This document shows, piece by piece, positions 33,186-44,944 of a stretch of DNA of 64,000 nucleotides. The stretch is taken from NCBI GenBank assembly GCA_037176705.1, contig CM073907.1, forward strand, positions 14,105,001 to 14,169,000, written 5' to 3'. The notes below the pieces were generated by a model, which saw only the letters and a program-made list of their open reading frames with translations, was not told where the DNA came from and did no database searches. The stretch comes from Molossus alvarezi (lineage: Eukaryota; Chordata; Mammalia; Chiroptera; Molossidae). The stretch's first letter is position 1. Each line of letters opens with the position of its first letter. The position numbers and the translations under genes were made by a program.

Positions 33186-33530
33186 AGGCACACATTCCAG
33201 ACCATGCTGGGGCAGAGCTGCCACAGGCCGGCCCCTTTCCCAGGAGAAGTCTACACAGACCGAAAGTTAAGCATATAGTCTGTACAATCCCTAGAGCAAC
33301 CGCTAAAAACAAAACAAAATATATACAAAGCAATCTAACTCATATGATCATACAAAATAAATGGAATGCTAAAAGTGCCCCAACACCCTAAGAGAAGGCA
33401 GGAAAAGCACACAGCAATGAGACACACAGTATCCTCTTGCTGCCATGTGAGGCACAATGAGAAGTTGGTGTCTGCAACCCAGAAACGGGCTCTCGAATTC
33501 TGTCCCACCAAGAAATTCTCAGACACTGGC
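33186..33530 (+). other. Sequence between LTRs, short old L1 pieces
   Basis: aaaacaaaacaaaatatata and catatgatcatacaaaataa are L1-like. The remainder is unrecognised. Confidence 0.35.
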
Positions 33531-33960
33531 TGACTGTCCTACAATTTAACTCAATTGTGACACCATCTACCTGTAGATAGCATCAGATCCCACAGGTTAA
33601 GGGCTCAGTCCCTAAAGACCTCTCCCACCCCCACTTCAGGGACCAGTTACAAGTTCCAGGTCACCTGTGTTCTTGACTGACAAGCCGTAAATCAAAGGTT
33701 CCCCTGACCCCCTACTTAGGTTCGATTAATTTGCTAGAGAGGCTCAGAGAACTTTAGGAACATTTAACAAGAGATTACAGTTTATATAAGGATATAACTC
33801 AGGGACAGCCAATGGAAGAGACGCACAGAGCATCGGGGAGGACAGTGAGCAGGCATGAGTGACGCATGCTGCTCAGATGTCCCTGTTCTCATCAACCCAG
33901 AAGCTCTCCCAACAAGCCTGTCCTTGGGTTTTATGGAGGCTTACTCAGGTATGACTGATT
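33531..33960 (-). mobile_element. Old LTR (family uncertain)
   Basis: ttaatttgctagagaggctc, acatttaacaagagattaca and cccagaagctctccc are typical of a minus-oriented mammalian LTR (MaLR or ERV1-like). Confidence 0.5.
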
Positions 33961-34880
33961 GGCCCAGCACAGCCCTGCGAGCTTAGAGACGCGCTGAGAA
34001 ACGTCGCTAGGAGGCTCTGCTGTGCGTGCACCAGAGTGCGGAGCCACTGCACACCTCGAGGGCAGGCGGCAGCAGTGTGCTGACACCCGAGTCCCCACAA
34101 GCACATCAGTGATGCAATGTGCTGTTGCATCCCAATGACACGAGGTGATGGGACTCTTTCAGCTCATGACAATTTTATGGGACCACTGTAGTACTTGGGG
34201 TCCACAGTTGACTAAAATGTTATGTGGCGTGTGACTGTATATGACAACTACAAGAAGCACACTTCTAATATAACGACACAGACGGGTTGAAAGTAAAGGG
34301 TAAAAGATGAACCATACAAGTCAAAAGGAAGCTGGGGCGGCTCTGTGAGCAGCTAACTTCGGAGCAAGGACGTTACCAGGGACCATCGCAGGACAGCAGG
34401 ACCTTCACCAGGAACCATGCTGAATATGGATGCAGCTAACAAGAGAGCTTCAGCCCACAGCAAGCAGACAGAGACAGAAAGGAGAAGGAAACTCAGAGAC
34501 AGAAAGGAGCAGGAGACTGCAACAATTCTCAGTCACTGATGGTGAATCAGCAGGAGCCAGGAACTGAACACAACAGGACCACATGGACCTACTGGCATTT
34601 ACAGAACACTCCTCCTGCCAACAGCAGATCTGTTAGGCATGTTTCTAACTTAAAATGTAGCAGATCTTGTCCAAAATACCTGGTATTTTTGAAAAAAGGA
34701 AGGCAGCCTTTTTTCTTTCATTACCAACTTCCTTCTATCATCACAACTTCCTGTTCTACACACTCAACAAAGAGGCCCAGGTCAGCTGGACCACTGCTCT
34801 GCTGAGCCAGCGTGGGGAGGCCCGGTGGTGTTCATTCAGGGCACTTCAAAGCAGATGCTCAAGGAACTCGTGAGAAGTTC
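33961..34880 (+). other. Intron 1 sequence without assigned features
   Basis: Short L1-like tracts at 34220-34330 (ggttgaaagtaaagggtaaa). Otherwise nothing recognised. Confidence 0.4.
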
Positions 34881-35591
34881 AAGAAACTCAGTGGAAACTA
34901 CAACAGCATGAAACAATACTCCAAAAGTTCATATGGAACCAAAAAGGACCCTGAATAGCCACAGTAATCTTGAAGAAAAAAAAAACAAAGTTGGAAGGAT
35001 TATAATTCTGGATATCAGGTTATACTACAAAGCCATTGTAATCAAAACAGCCTGGTACTGGCACACGGACAGGCATGTAGATCAATGGAACAAAACAGAG
35101 AACCCAGAAATCAATCCAAGACATTATACACAATTAATATTTGACAAAGGAGGTACGAGCACACTGTGGAGTAAAGACAGTCTCTCCAATAAATGGTGTT
35201 GGGAAAATTGGACAGGTACATGCCAAAAAATGAAGCTAGACCACCAACTTACACCATATGCAAGAATAAACTCAAAATGGATAAAACACGTAAATGTAAG
35301 TCATGAAACCATAAAAATCCTAAAAGAAAATGTAGACAGCAAAATCTCAGACATCACATGTAGCAGAATTTTCACCGATACATCACCTAGGGCAAGAGAA
35401 ACACAGGAAAAAATTAATAAATGGGGCTATAGCAAAAGAAACCAGCATCCAAATAAAAAAAGGAACCTACTGTATGGAAGAATGTATTAGCCAATGATAC
35501 TTTGGATAAGGGGTTAATTTTCAAAATATATCAAGTACCCATACAACTCAACAAAAGGAAGACAAACAATCCAATTTGAAAATGGGCAGAG

Positions 35592-35788
35592 GGCCTGGCT
35601 GGTGTGGCTCAGTGGTTGAGCACTGACCCATGCACCAAGAGGTCCCTGGTTCCATTCCTGGTCAGGGCACATGCCCAGGTTGTGGAACCAATCCCTAGTG
35701 GGGGGCATGAGGGAGGCAGCCCATTGATGTTTCTCTCTCTCTCTCTCTAAAAAAAAAAAATCAATAAAAAAAATTATAAAAAATAAAA
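35592..35788 (+). mobile_element. Ves SINE in L1
   Basis: Flanked by atgggcagag. The A tail is followed by a repeat of the target and a second Ves. Confidence 0.9.
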
Positions 35789-35799
35789 ATGGGCAGAGG

Positions 35800-36050
35800 C
35801 CCTGGGATGGTTGGCTTAGAGGTTAGAGCGGTTGGCCCATGGAGGGAAAGGTTTTGGGTTTGATTCCTGGTCAAGGGCACATACCTGGGTTGCAGGTTCA
35901 GTCTCCAGCCCCAGTCGGGGTCCTATGGGAGGCAACCAATCATTGTGCCTTTCACATCAATGTTTCTCTCTCCCTCCCTCCTTTCCTTCCACTCTGTCTT
36001 AAAAAAACCAATGGAAAAATATCCTTGACTAAGAAAAAAAGGAAAAAAAA
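35800..36050 (+). mobile_element. Ves SINE in L1, second insertion at the same target
   Basis: Starts cctgggatggttggcttaga. A third copy of gggcagag follows at 36052-36059, after which the L1 continues. Confidence 0.88.
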
Positions 36051-36459
36051 AGGGCAGAGGACCTGAATAGACACTTCCCCAAAGAGGACATACAAATGGT
36101 CACGAAATGCTCAACTGTCACTAATCATCAGAAAGATGCAAATTAAAACAACTATGAGGTATCACCTCATACCTGTCAGAATGGCCGCCATCAACAAATC
36201 ATCAAACAACAAGTGCTAGCAAGGGAGTGGAGAAAAGGGGACTCTAGTACACTGCTGGTGGAAATGCAGACTGGTGCAGCCACTATGGGAACTATGGTGT
36301 TTCCTCAAAAAGTTAAAAATGGAACTGCCATTTGACCCAGTGGTCACACTTCTATGAATATATCCTAAGAAGCCTGGAACACCCATCAGTAAGCATATAT
36401 GCACCCCTATGTTCATAGTAGCACTATTTACAAAAGCCAAGATCTGGAAAGAGCCCAAG

Positions 36460-36533
36460 GTTTTCTAAATTCCAAACTAGCTTCAGGGAATGGTTTGTTA
36501 CAAAAGGCTAGTGAAAAATCAAAGACAAAGTGC
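36460..36533 (+). repeat. 74-bp insertion in L1 with 8-bp duplicated flanks
   Basis: The L1 ORF2 reads gagcccaag then should continue tgtccatcag. Instead 74 bp of foreign sequence sit between agcccaag at 36452-36459 and agcccaag at 36534-36541. I see no clear inverted repeats. Confidence 0.65.
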
Positions 36534-37299
36534 AGCCCAAGTGTCCATCAGTAGATGAGTGGATAAAAAGCTGTGGTACATGTACACAATGAAATATTAT
36601 GCAGCAGTAAGAAAGAAAGATCTCTTACCCTTTGAGAGATGACATGGAGGGACCTGGAAAGTATTATGCCGAGCAAAATAAGCCAGTCAAGGAAAGACAA
36701 GTGTCACATGATCTCACTTATTTGTGGAATATAATGAACAAAATAAGCTGACGAACAAAATAGATACAGAGAAAGGGAAGTAGGGAACGGACTGACAAAC
36801 CTCAGAGGGAAGGGGGAAGGGGTGGGAAGAGATAAACCAAAGAAATTATATGCATATATGCACAACCAGTGGGCACAGAAAACACTATGGTGAAGGCATC
36901 AGGGAGGGGGACAGGATGGGGGGGACAATGGGAGGAAAAAGAAGGGACATCTGTAATACTTTAAACAATAAAGAGTTTTAAAAAAGTAATTAGACAATGA
37001 GTCATAACTCAACAGCCTCAAAAACGAAAAAACCCATCAACAAAACGGAACAAACCTACTGAAAAAGAGATAATTCACCAATGATATATCCAACAAGGGC
37101 ACAGAAAAACAAAACTGTGTATGCACAGAGACAGAATGATGGAAGTACTGAGGGAATTTTGCTTTTCCTATAAGTAGTCCTGTGCTGTTTACATTTTTTT
37201 TTTAATGAGCTGGAGTTCCGAAGTTTTTCTCTTGACTTAAAAATATTATTTGAATCTTTCCGGTTTTATCTAGAAGTACACTTTTTGATTCTTTATGTC

Positions 37300-37612
37300 T
37301 GTACCACTCAGAGGCAAAATGGAGTATGGATGAGTCCTAAATACATTATGCTAAGTGAACTAAGCCAGACCCAAGACCATAGAGGACATTCTGGAAAAAG
37401 TAAACAGTGGTTGTCAGGAGTTATAAATGGGGGAAGGGACGCCAAAGGGACAGCAGGAAGGGATTTTAGGGGCAGTGGAGCTGTTCTGCATCCTGATTGC
37501 TGGGCCAGTCACAAGACTATGCATTTGTCAAAATTCACTGAACTGTACACCAAAAAGTGACTTCTACTATATGTCAATTTAAAAATAAATTCAAATAAAC
37601 ACATACCAAAAA
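37300..37612 (+). mobile_element. Old L1 3' end fragment
   Basis: The end ctgaactgtacaccaaaaag, ctactatatgtcaatttaaa and an A-rich terminus resemble the L1M 3' UTR. Confidence 0.55.
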
Positions 37613-38049
37613 AATGGGGAGGTGGGTTCTTTGAGCGATCTATCAGCACACAAACAGATGCATGAGCACAGGAAATGTTTTCCACCACAATTCCCTGTTT
37701 GTCTCGGGGCAGAGCTGACGCTCCGGGTGGGAAATGGGGGTGGAAGAGGGAGGTGTGGAAATGAACAGCACCATCTTCCCACTGTTCTGCAAACAGAGAC
37801 CTGATTTGAAATGCGATTCTTTCTTTGGGCTCCGTGCCTGCACGTCTGCTTTTCACCCGGAAGCCACTAATGGCCTGCAGGCACAGGGACCACACCTGAG
37901 GGCCCTGCACCTGGCCGGGCACACGGTCCCGCAGCGCCACAGGAACCTGGACAGGGCTGCTGCTCCGCGCTGGTGACAAGTAGCCAAGAACAGCGATCTG
38001 AGCTACAGTCCCGGTATCACTGCGGCTCCAATCACGGATCGGTCAAGGA

Positions 38050-39150
38050 GTCACGTTAGAAAATGGGCAAGGCTCACCACCGGGCTCGCGAAGCTGCAGC
38101 AAGACCCTGTCCGGGGCCCTGGGACCCTGTCCTACTGGAAGGAAATGCTGCTAAGTGTGGGTTGCCCCCAGACGCGCGGATCCTACGCTTCAGCGTGGAA
38201 CCAGCCACCGCAGTCAGTGCCGTTTGGACACCGCGGGAGAGGAGGCCAGGGCCCGGACGCGCACAAACGTACCCAACGCCCGTTCCCCAATCGCTCGCCA
38301 CTCCTCACACCCGAACTCCGCAGGTCTGTGCGGGCGGCACGCACCCCAATCACCGCGCCCAACAAAGCCCAGGTCACCCCGCCCCGGAACCCGCAGCACG
38401 GTTTCGCTGGGCCGGACTCTCCCTCTGCCTTCGGAGAGCGGCTGATCGCACGACCTCAGTGCAAGCTGTTTGCTCCGTACTCTCCAACAACAACCGCGTC
38501 GCGCGGTGTCCCCCTCCCCGCCGAGGCTCTGCCGTGTGGGCCGCGGGATCCAGGGCGGGCGTGCGGGTGGGTTCCGGAGGCCGTGCGGCGGGGGAGGCCG
38601 CGCCGCCGGAGGCCAAGTCCTAGCCGCTCGCGGGGCCCTGGTCCCGGTTCCGAGGGCGACCCGGAGCCCGCGGGGCCGCGGGGCGGGGCGGCAGCGGCCC
38701 TTACCTGGGTCCGCGGCGGCGGCTCGGGGGTCCCTTGTGGGCAATGGGAGTTTCCTGCTGGATCGAGTCACTCGGGCGGGCCGGGAATGCGCCAGGAAAC
38801 GCCCGGCCTCCGCCCCTTCCTCCCGGGGCGGGGGCTCTCCCGGTTCGGCCTCTTCCTCCCGGCGCTCCTCCCTCCTGGCTCCGCGCCGCGCCCTCCGCCG
38901 CTGGCCTGGAAGGGATGCGAGTGGCGCGGCCGCGCTCCGCTCCGGCTGCGGCAGGTGCTCCCGGGACAGGTGCTCCAGGGCTCTCTGCGCGGGACCGTGG
39001 GCGTCTGCACCGTGTCCTGGGGCTCCACCGGGTCAGGGCGGTGCGTGGGATGAGCTGCAGAGACGCGTGTGGGACCCTGAGAGTGCGCACACCTGAGCTC
39101 AGCGGCCAGCGCATGGCCAGCGCCGGAGGGTCCCTAGGGCAAGTACTAGT
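38050..39150 (-). promoter_or_regulatory. CYFIP1: CpG island, predicted CYFIP1 promoter
   Basis: About 1.1 kb of very high GC with unreduced CpG and no TE insertion, immediately upstream of and across the predicted exon 1. GGGCGGGGCGG boxes lie at about 38680. There is no TATA box. Long open frames in all directions here are expected from base composition. It may be bidirectional, but no divergent gene is visible in the window. Confidence 0.8.
38705..38790 (-). other. CYFIP1: CYFIP1 exon 1 (predicted non-coding 5' UTR exon; start unknown)
   Basis: On the minus strand gccgccgccgcggacccag|gtaaggg is a full-consensus splice donor inside the CpG island. It is the best donor I see upstream of exon 2, and known CYFIP1 transcripts have an untranslated first exon. 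The transcription start is a guess; only the 3' edge (38705) is supported. Confidence 0.7.
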
Positions 39151-39199
39151 CGCCAGAGCCCAAGAGGAGAAAGTGACTCCGACGGGTCTCTGCAGTGAC

Positions 39200-39817
39200 C
39201 GCATGGGTACAAACCCATCTCCACTCTGAGCTGGGGCAAATGTGCCCAGGCTTGTAGGAATGGCTGAGAGAAGAAAGCCTGGCTTTGAACTAGACACAAA
39301 AAACTGAGAGAGGCCAATGGAGCGACACATCACGTGAAAACGCTGCGTGGAGGGAGCGTGTTCCAAGCATGCTCAGGGGAAAAATTGCCTCCAACTTCCC
39401 TCCCACTACGCCGTCACCTCCCCCCCTCCTGGTTCTAATGGAGAACAAAGGCTGGCTAGCCTTTGGGTAGTCTAACCGGGCCACTAGACTATGAAAACCA
39501 CGAGAGGTTTGATTACAACCCGGGATGTCCTCTGGATGATGCACAATCACAACAGAGACTATTTATGTCAATTCAAAGAATATTTTACTATAAGCTCCCT
39601 GAGGTTCCTCCCACTTCTGCAGGACATGGGCTTTGAGTGACTGAGTTTCTGGTTCCCAGCCACACATTTTCGGTCAACAGATTACTGCTTCTTGCTGCCC
39701 AGGGCTCATTGTCAAAGTCACATTCCAAAGAACTGGTTTGTTTGTTTTGCATTGTAGATGAAGTGATAGCATACAAGTTCAAGGTATATTAAGATAATTT
39801 AAAAATATTGTAAGCCC
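39200..39817. other. Sequence upstream of the promoter
   Basis: I recognise no gene or repeat family here. Confidence 0.4.
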
Positions 39818-40491
39818 TGTGAGACAGGTCAGTGAGCCAGGACAAGTGGACCAGGGAAACTGAGACAGAGCTGAACAGACAACAGATTTACAACAGATAC
39901 AGGCCACCTCCCTGGAGATAACATCTAGGCCTCAGTTACATTTCAGCTTCAACCCAGAAAAGCAGTAAAACCAGGTGGTGACACCAGGACCAGCTGCAAT
40001 GACTAAGGACCCCCTGCCCTGACGTTGACCAATCATGAGGACCACAACCCTGAAGAAGCACACCTACAAAACTGATGAATGTTATATTGAAACCCTCCCC
40101 TAAGAGTCCCCCTGCAAGAGAGAAATAAAAGCCTCAAGACAAAGGACCCAGCAACAGTGCACCTGCACCACCTCCCTTTTCTTCCCCAACAGGCAGCATC
40201 TCCTAGACTCTAAGAGACCCCAGGAGGCTTGCAACCAGGGTAGCAATGGGCAGTGGCAGTTCCTCTCAGGTAAACCCCCTAGATCTGTCCAAACGCCCCC
40301 TTTTCTCTGACTTCTTAGTGAGCCAAAGTAGACTAGCCTAGGCTCATTTCCCCAGCCCTTTCTTGTTTCACTGTCCCCAGCTTTAATAAATGTCCCTTAA
40401 AATTCACCTGGACTTGTATTGTGAAACTTTTCCTGCACGAAGTCAAGAACCCACACACCAGCAGCTGGAACAGGTACCCTTTCCTGTAACA
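39818..40491 (+). mobile_element. ERV1-type solo LTR
   Basis: Starts tgtgagacaggtcagtgagc and ends cctttcctgtaaca (TG...CA). It contains agagaaataaaagcct (TATA/poly-A-like) near its middle and aataaatg at about 40385. No internal ERV sequence follows. A related LTR lies at 32690-33185. Confidence 0.75.
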
Positions 40492-41171
40492 CCTAGAGCA
40501 ACTAATGAAAAAATAAGAGGCATGGCTAAAAATCTGAGATAGGAAAGAAAATGGAAAGTTAAAATATACTCAATCCCAAGAATATAGCAAAGAATGAGCA
40601 AAAAGCACACAGGACAAACAGTAACAAAAAGCAAGCTGTAATTAGTGATTACATTAAATGTAAGTGGATTAAACACTCCAATTAAAAACAGAAATTGTCA
40701 TATTGGCTAACAACAAAACCCAAATACACGCTATTTAAAAGAGACATGCTTTAAATATAGGGGCACAAAGAGATTGAAATTTAAAAGATAGAAAATAACC
40801 TATCATGCACATTCTAATCACAGAAACTTGGAGTGTCTATGTTAAGATCAAAGTAGACTTTAAGGAGTATTGCCAGAAGTAAAAAGGAACATTTCATAAA
40901 GATAAGAGGGTCAATTCACTAAGAAAAAATAATTGTTAGTGTTCATACACCAAACAAGTTTTAAAATACTTGGGGAAAATTAATAGAATCAGAAGTAACA
41001 GGCAAATACACATTCATCATTAGAGATTTTTAACATTCCTGTCTTAGTAATTGATAGGACAGACAGACACAAAAATAAGGATACAGAAAAATTAAAAAAA
41101 CAATTAACCTATTTGACCTAAATAATACCCTTATGAAACAATTCAGAAAACATTGTATTTAATGAAAGATA
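40492..41171 (+). mobile_element. Old L1 ORF2 fragment (part 1)
   Basis: Plus-strand degenerate ORF2, e.g. taaatgtaagtggattaaac and caaaacccaaatacacgcta. Confidence 0.75.
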
Positions 41172-41183
41172 CTCAAAATCTTT

Positions 41184-41242
41184 TTTTTTATCCTCACCTG
41201 AGGACATTTTTCCATTTTCAGATAGAGTGGGTGGGAGAGAGA

Positions 41243-41291
<49 letters not shown>

Positions 41292-41447
41292 CAATGTGAA
41301 AGGGACACATCGAGTGGCTGCCACCCGCAAGATCAACCAGGGCCGGGGACAAACTGCAACTGAGGTACATGCCCTTGGCGGGAACCGAAACCGCGTCTCT
41401 CTGGACCACAGGCTGACACACTAACTGCTGAGCCAAACCGGCCAGGG
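41184..41447 (-). mobile_element. Ves SINE with target-site duplication and (GA)n
   Basis: ctcaaaatcttt flanks it at 41172-41183 and 41448-41459. The core holds a (GA)n run at about 41246-41288. Confidence 0.93.
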
Positions 41448-41459
41448 CTCAAAATCTTT

Positions 41460-42500
41460 ATACTGAACTTTCAAGATATTACTGAGAAGAATTAAAGTTT
41501 TCAAATACATAACATTCACAAAATATACCATATGGAGGAAATAAAACAAGTCTTAATATATTGATTTCAAATGGTTAAAATCATGTAAAAACCTGTGGCC
41601 ACCATGAAATTAAACTAAAAAGCAGTAACAAATTCCCAAATATTAGAGAATTAAATAATATACTTAGAGCCCTGGCTGGTGTGACTCGGTTGGCACATCA
41701 TCCTGTGCACCAAGGGTCTGGGGTGGGATTCATGGTCCGGGCACATGCCCAGGTTGCAGTTTGGTTCCCAGGTTGGAGCACCAGGGGAGCAGCAGATGGA
41801 TGCTTCTCATATCAGTGTTCTCTCTTTCTCTCCTTTCCTCTCTCTCTCAAATCAATTTAAAACAACAGCAACAACAACAAAATATCCTTAGGTGAGGATT
41901 AAAGAAGAAAAAAAAACACCCTTCAGTTTAATATAATGATAATAATAATAATAATAATACACTTACAAATATCCCTTTGATCAAAGAAGAAATTACAATG
42001 GAAATATATTGAACTAAACAATAATGAAAAAATTAGCTCAGATGCAGCTAAATGAATGCTCAGAGGGAGAGTTTATATATGTAATGTATATGTTAGAAAA
42101 CAAGAAAAGGTTTAAACTGTTATCTAAACTGCTACCTCAAAAAAGTTAGAAAAACAATAATTTCATCCAAGAAAAGCAGAACTGAAGAAATAATAAAGAT
42201 AAGAACAGACATCAGTGAGCTAGAAAACAAATGGCCAAATAAGAAAATCCAAGAAATCTGGTTTTTAATCAAAGTATTGGAAATCTGAGTAGTCCTATTG
42301 GGAGAAGAAAAACAAGTGAATTTGTAATCTAAAACCTTCCGACAAAGAACTCTCAAGTTACATACCTTCACTGGTGAATTCTATAAAATATTTGGAAGAA
42401 AAATGCCAATTTTACAAAGCCACAATAAGTAAAATAGTGTAGTCTTAGCATAAGGATGAGCAAATAGGTCAGTTGGACAAAATAATGAGAAATAAACCCT
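41460..42500 (+). mobile_element. Old L1 ORF2 fragment (part 2)
   Basis: Continues with degenerate ORF2, e.g. gaacagacatcagtgagcta and tggtgaattctataaaatat. Contains a Ves (41668-41916) and an (AAT)n run at 41938-41958. Confidence 0.65.
41668..41916 (+). mobile_element. Ves SINE
   Basis: Head agccctggctggtgtgactc, tail atatccttaggtgaggatta. It contains a short (CAA)n. Confidence 0.85.
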
Positions 42501-42507
42501 GATACAG

Positions 42508-43075
42508 GCTGAATGTTTGTGTCCCTCAAGAAATTTGTATGTTTGAAACCTAATGCCCAGTGTGTTGGTATTTGGTGGTGGGGCTCTGGGGAAGGATTGG
42601 GTCATGAGGATGGATCCCTCATGAATGGGATTAATGTTTTTAGAAGCAAGACCTCAGAGAGTTCCTGCATCCTTCCCGTTTATTTATTTATTTTTTTAAT
42701 CCTCACCAGAGGACATTTTTTTTGTTTTTGTTTTTGTTTTGTTCAGATAGAGTGGGAGGGAGAGAGAGGAAGAGAGAGAGAGAGAGAAAAAAAAACATTG
42801 ACATGAAGGGAACACATTGAGTGGTTGCCACCTGCACAACTCAAACAGGGCCAGGGACAAACTGCAACTGGGGTACATGCCCTTAATGGGAACCGAACCC
42901 TAGTCTCTCTGGGCTGCAGGCCGACGCTCTGACCGCTGAGCCAAACCGGCCAGGGTATCCTTCCCGTTATGTGAGGATACAGTTCTATGAAGCAGGAAGT
43001 GGGCTCTCACCTGACAAATGTCAGTGTCTTGATCTTGGGCTTCCCAGATCAAGGAGAAGGGAAAGTCTTCCAAAG
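42508..43075 (+). mobile_element. MLT1-like MaLR LTR, split by a Ves SINE
   Basis: gctgaatgtttgtgtccctc, ggtattt-ggtggtggggctct, tcatgaatgggattaatgtt and cttgatcttgggcttcccag are landmarks of this LTR family. Interrupted at 42681-42956. Confidence 0.75.
42681..42956 (-). mobile_element. Ves SINE with target-site duplication
   Basis: atccttcccgtt at 42669-42680 and 42957-42968. Confidence 0.94.
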
Positions 43076-43092
43076 GGGAAGGGAAAGTTTTT

Positions 43093-43151
43093 TTGTTTTT
43101 TTTTTAATCCTCATCTGAGGACACTTTTGCATTTTTCTTCAGATAGAGTTC

Positions 43152-43203
<52 letters not shown>

Positions 43204-43365
43204 TCAATGTGAGAGAGACACATCAATTTGTTGCCACCCACACAACCCCAACTGGGGCTGGTGACAAACTGCAACCGAGGTACGTGCCCCCCCAGCAGGA
43301 ACCGAACCCAGGACTCTCTGGTCCATGGGCTGATGCTCTGACCACTGAGCCAAACCGGCCAGGGC
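43093..43365 (-). mobile_element. Ves SINE with (GA)n core
   Basis: gggaaagttttt before and aggaaagtattttt after. (GA)n runs 43157-43199. Confidence 0.9.
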
Positions 43366-43406
43366 AGGAAAGTATTTTTTTAATGGTGCGAAATAACTGC
43401 ATAACC

Positions 43407-43653
43407 GCCCTGGCTGGTTTGGCTCAGCGGTTAGAGCATTGCCCCCTGGACCAGAGAGACCCAGGTTTGGTTCCCACTGGGGATGCATACCTCGGTTGCA
43501 GTTTGTCCCCAGCCCTGTTTTCGTAGTGTGGGTGGCAGCCACTCAGTGTGTCCCTTTCACATCAATGTTTCTCTCTCTCTCTTCCTCCCACTCTATCTGA
43601 ACAAAAAGTGGAAAACTGTCCTCCGGTGAGGATAAAAGAAATAAAATAAAATA
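43407..43653 (+). mobile_element. Ves SINE with target-site duplication
   Basis: aaataactgcataacc at 43391-43406 and 43654-43669, exact 16 bp. Confidence 0.95.
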
Positions 43654-44400
43654 AAATAACTGCATAACCATGTGGGAAAAAACTGAACCTTAATCCCCTT
43701 GTCCATACCATACACAAAAATTAACTCGGTATAGATCATAGACCTAAATATGAAAGCTAAAAATACAAAGCTTGTAGAAAAAAAACCATAAAAAATAATT
43801 TTACAACTTTAGGATAGAAATAGGCAAAGATTTCAAGGAGCAGAAAATGAACCAACCTCTTTGGTCAGTATCTTTAGAAAAAAGTGAGAAATTGATTGAT
43901 CAAAATTTTAAAACTTCTCATAAAAAGAATTAAGAGAGTGAAATGACAAGACACATACTGGAAGACAATATTGCTATACATATAACTGACAAAGGGGTTG
44001 TATCAAGAATATTCAAAGAACACCTACAAATCAACAGTGAAATTACCCCCCCCCCAAAACAGGACACTTCAAAGAAGAAATCACTTTGTAAGTATTTCAT
44101 GAAGTAATATATGTTACAATAATTGTACCTCTATGCATTGACCCAAGACAAATGAAAATTTATCTCTATTCAAAGAATTGGATATGAACATTCTTATGAG
44201 TTTTATTCATAATAGTAAAAAACTACAAACAGTTTGAAGTGTGTAACTAGGAAAAGGGATGAGCAAATTGTACACATTCATACAATTAAACATTACTAGT
44301 TAATACAAAGAAAAGAATGATTGATGCAAGTATCGTGACAAAGTGAATGTATCTCAAAATTATTATATAATTTTACCAGAGTCAAAAGATAATGTATTGG
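43654..44400 (+). mobile_element. Old L1 ORF2 3' fragment
   Basis: Degenerate tracts such as accttaatccccttgtccat, catagacctaaatatgaaag and gacaaaggggttgtatcaag are ORF2 3' end sequence. Confidence 0.75.
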
Positions 44401-44929
44401 TTGGTGTGAGCAAAGTAGCAGAGTAGAGAATCCTAGGCCCTCCTTCCCCAATAGAAACACCAAATAAACACTGTGCTGACCACAGTAGCTTTATGAGAAC
44501 TCTAGAAACAAGTTAAGGATCTGTAGCAAGCAAAGGAAGGCACAACCAGGAAAAAGTGGCACTCAAAATATTCCAGACAAGAATGTCAAGGCATAGTTGA
44601 TCATTCTTGCCCACAGCCTCCCTGGTGGGGAACAGTTAGGAGGAAGCCACTCAATTTCCGGTTCCTCCCTTAGGGTGGAAGGGAAAAGTGGAAGTTGTTT
44701 GCAATGCTCTTACTTCTCTGTGGGCTGTTGGAGGGACTTTTTTCTGTCTTGTGTGACTCAGAGTGCTGACAGGAATGGTGGACCAGTTTGGATATGAGGT
44801 TGGATGCTGATGAAAGCAGTAGTGGGTGGCAGAGCATGGTGGAGCCATGCACAGGGGTTTCAGACCCTTGGGCGCCTGGGACAAGTGGTTATGGGTAGAG
44901 GAATACAACAGAACATCCAAGACGCTGAG
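44401..44929 (+). other. Sequence without assigned features
   Basis: Possibly the end of the preceding L1 or its 3' UTR. Nothing coding recognised. Confidence 0.35.
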
Positions 44930-44944
44930 GAAGTAAGACTTTTA

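Larger units (their letters stand above)
34880..36985 (+). mobile_element. 5'-truncated L1 (ORF2 3' end and 3' UTR)
   Basis: The reading frame from 34933 has L1 ORF2 landmarks ([48 protein letters not shown]), broken by stops and two Ves SINEs. The 3' end has the bat L1 3' UTR (gggaggaaaaagaagggaca) and ataaagagttttaaa at 36985. Not functional. Confidence 0.92.
18004..38704 (-). other. CYFIP1 intron 1 (predicted, about 20.7 kb)
   Basis: The interval lies between the exon 2 acceptor and the predicted donor of exon 1. It contains only repeats, local duplications and two GC-rich blocks. I see no conserved protein-coding exon of another gene in it. Confidence 0.7.

Noticed and set aside
38145..39053. 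302-codon plus-strand open frame and several other long frames in the 38-kb CpG island
   Set aside because: High GC lowers stop frequency; no recognisable protein, and frames are open on both strands at once. Consistent with promoter DNA, not a gene.
41227..41424. Arg/Glu-rich frames over (GA)n runs
   Set aside because: Produced by GA repeats in the cores of minus-strand Ves SINEs (also at 43157-43199).
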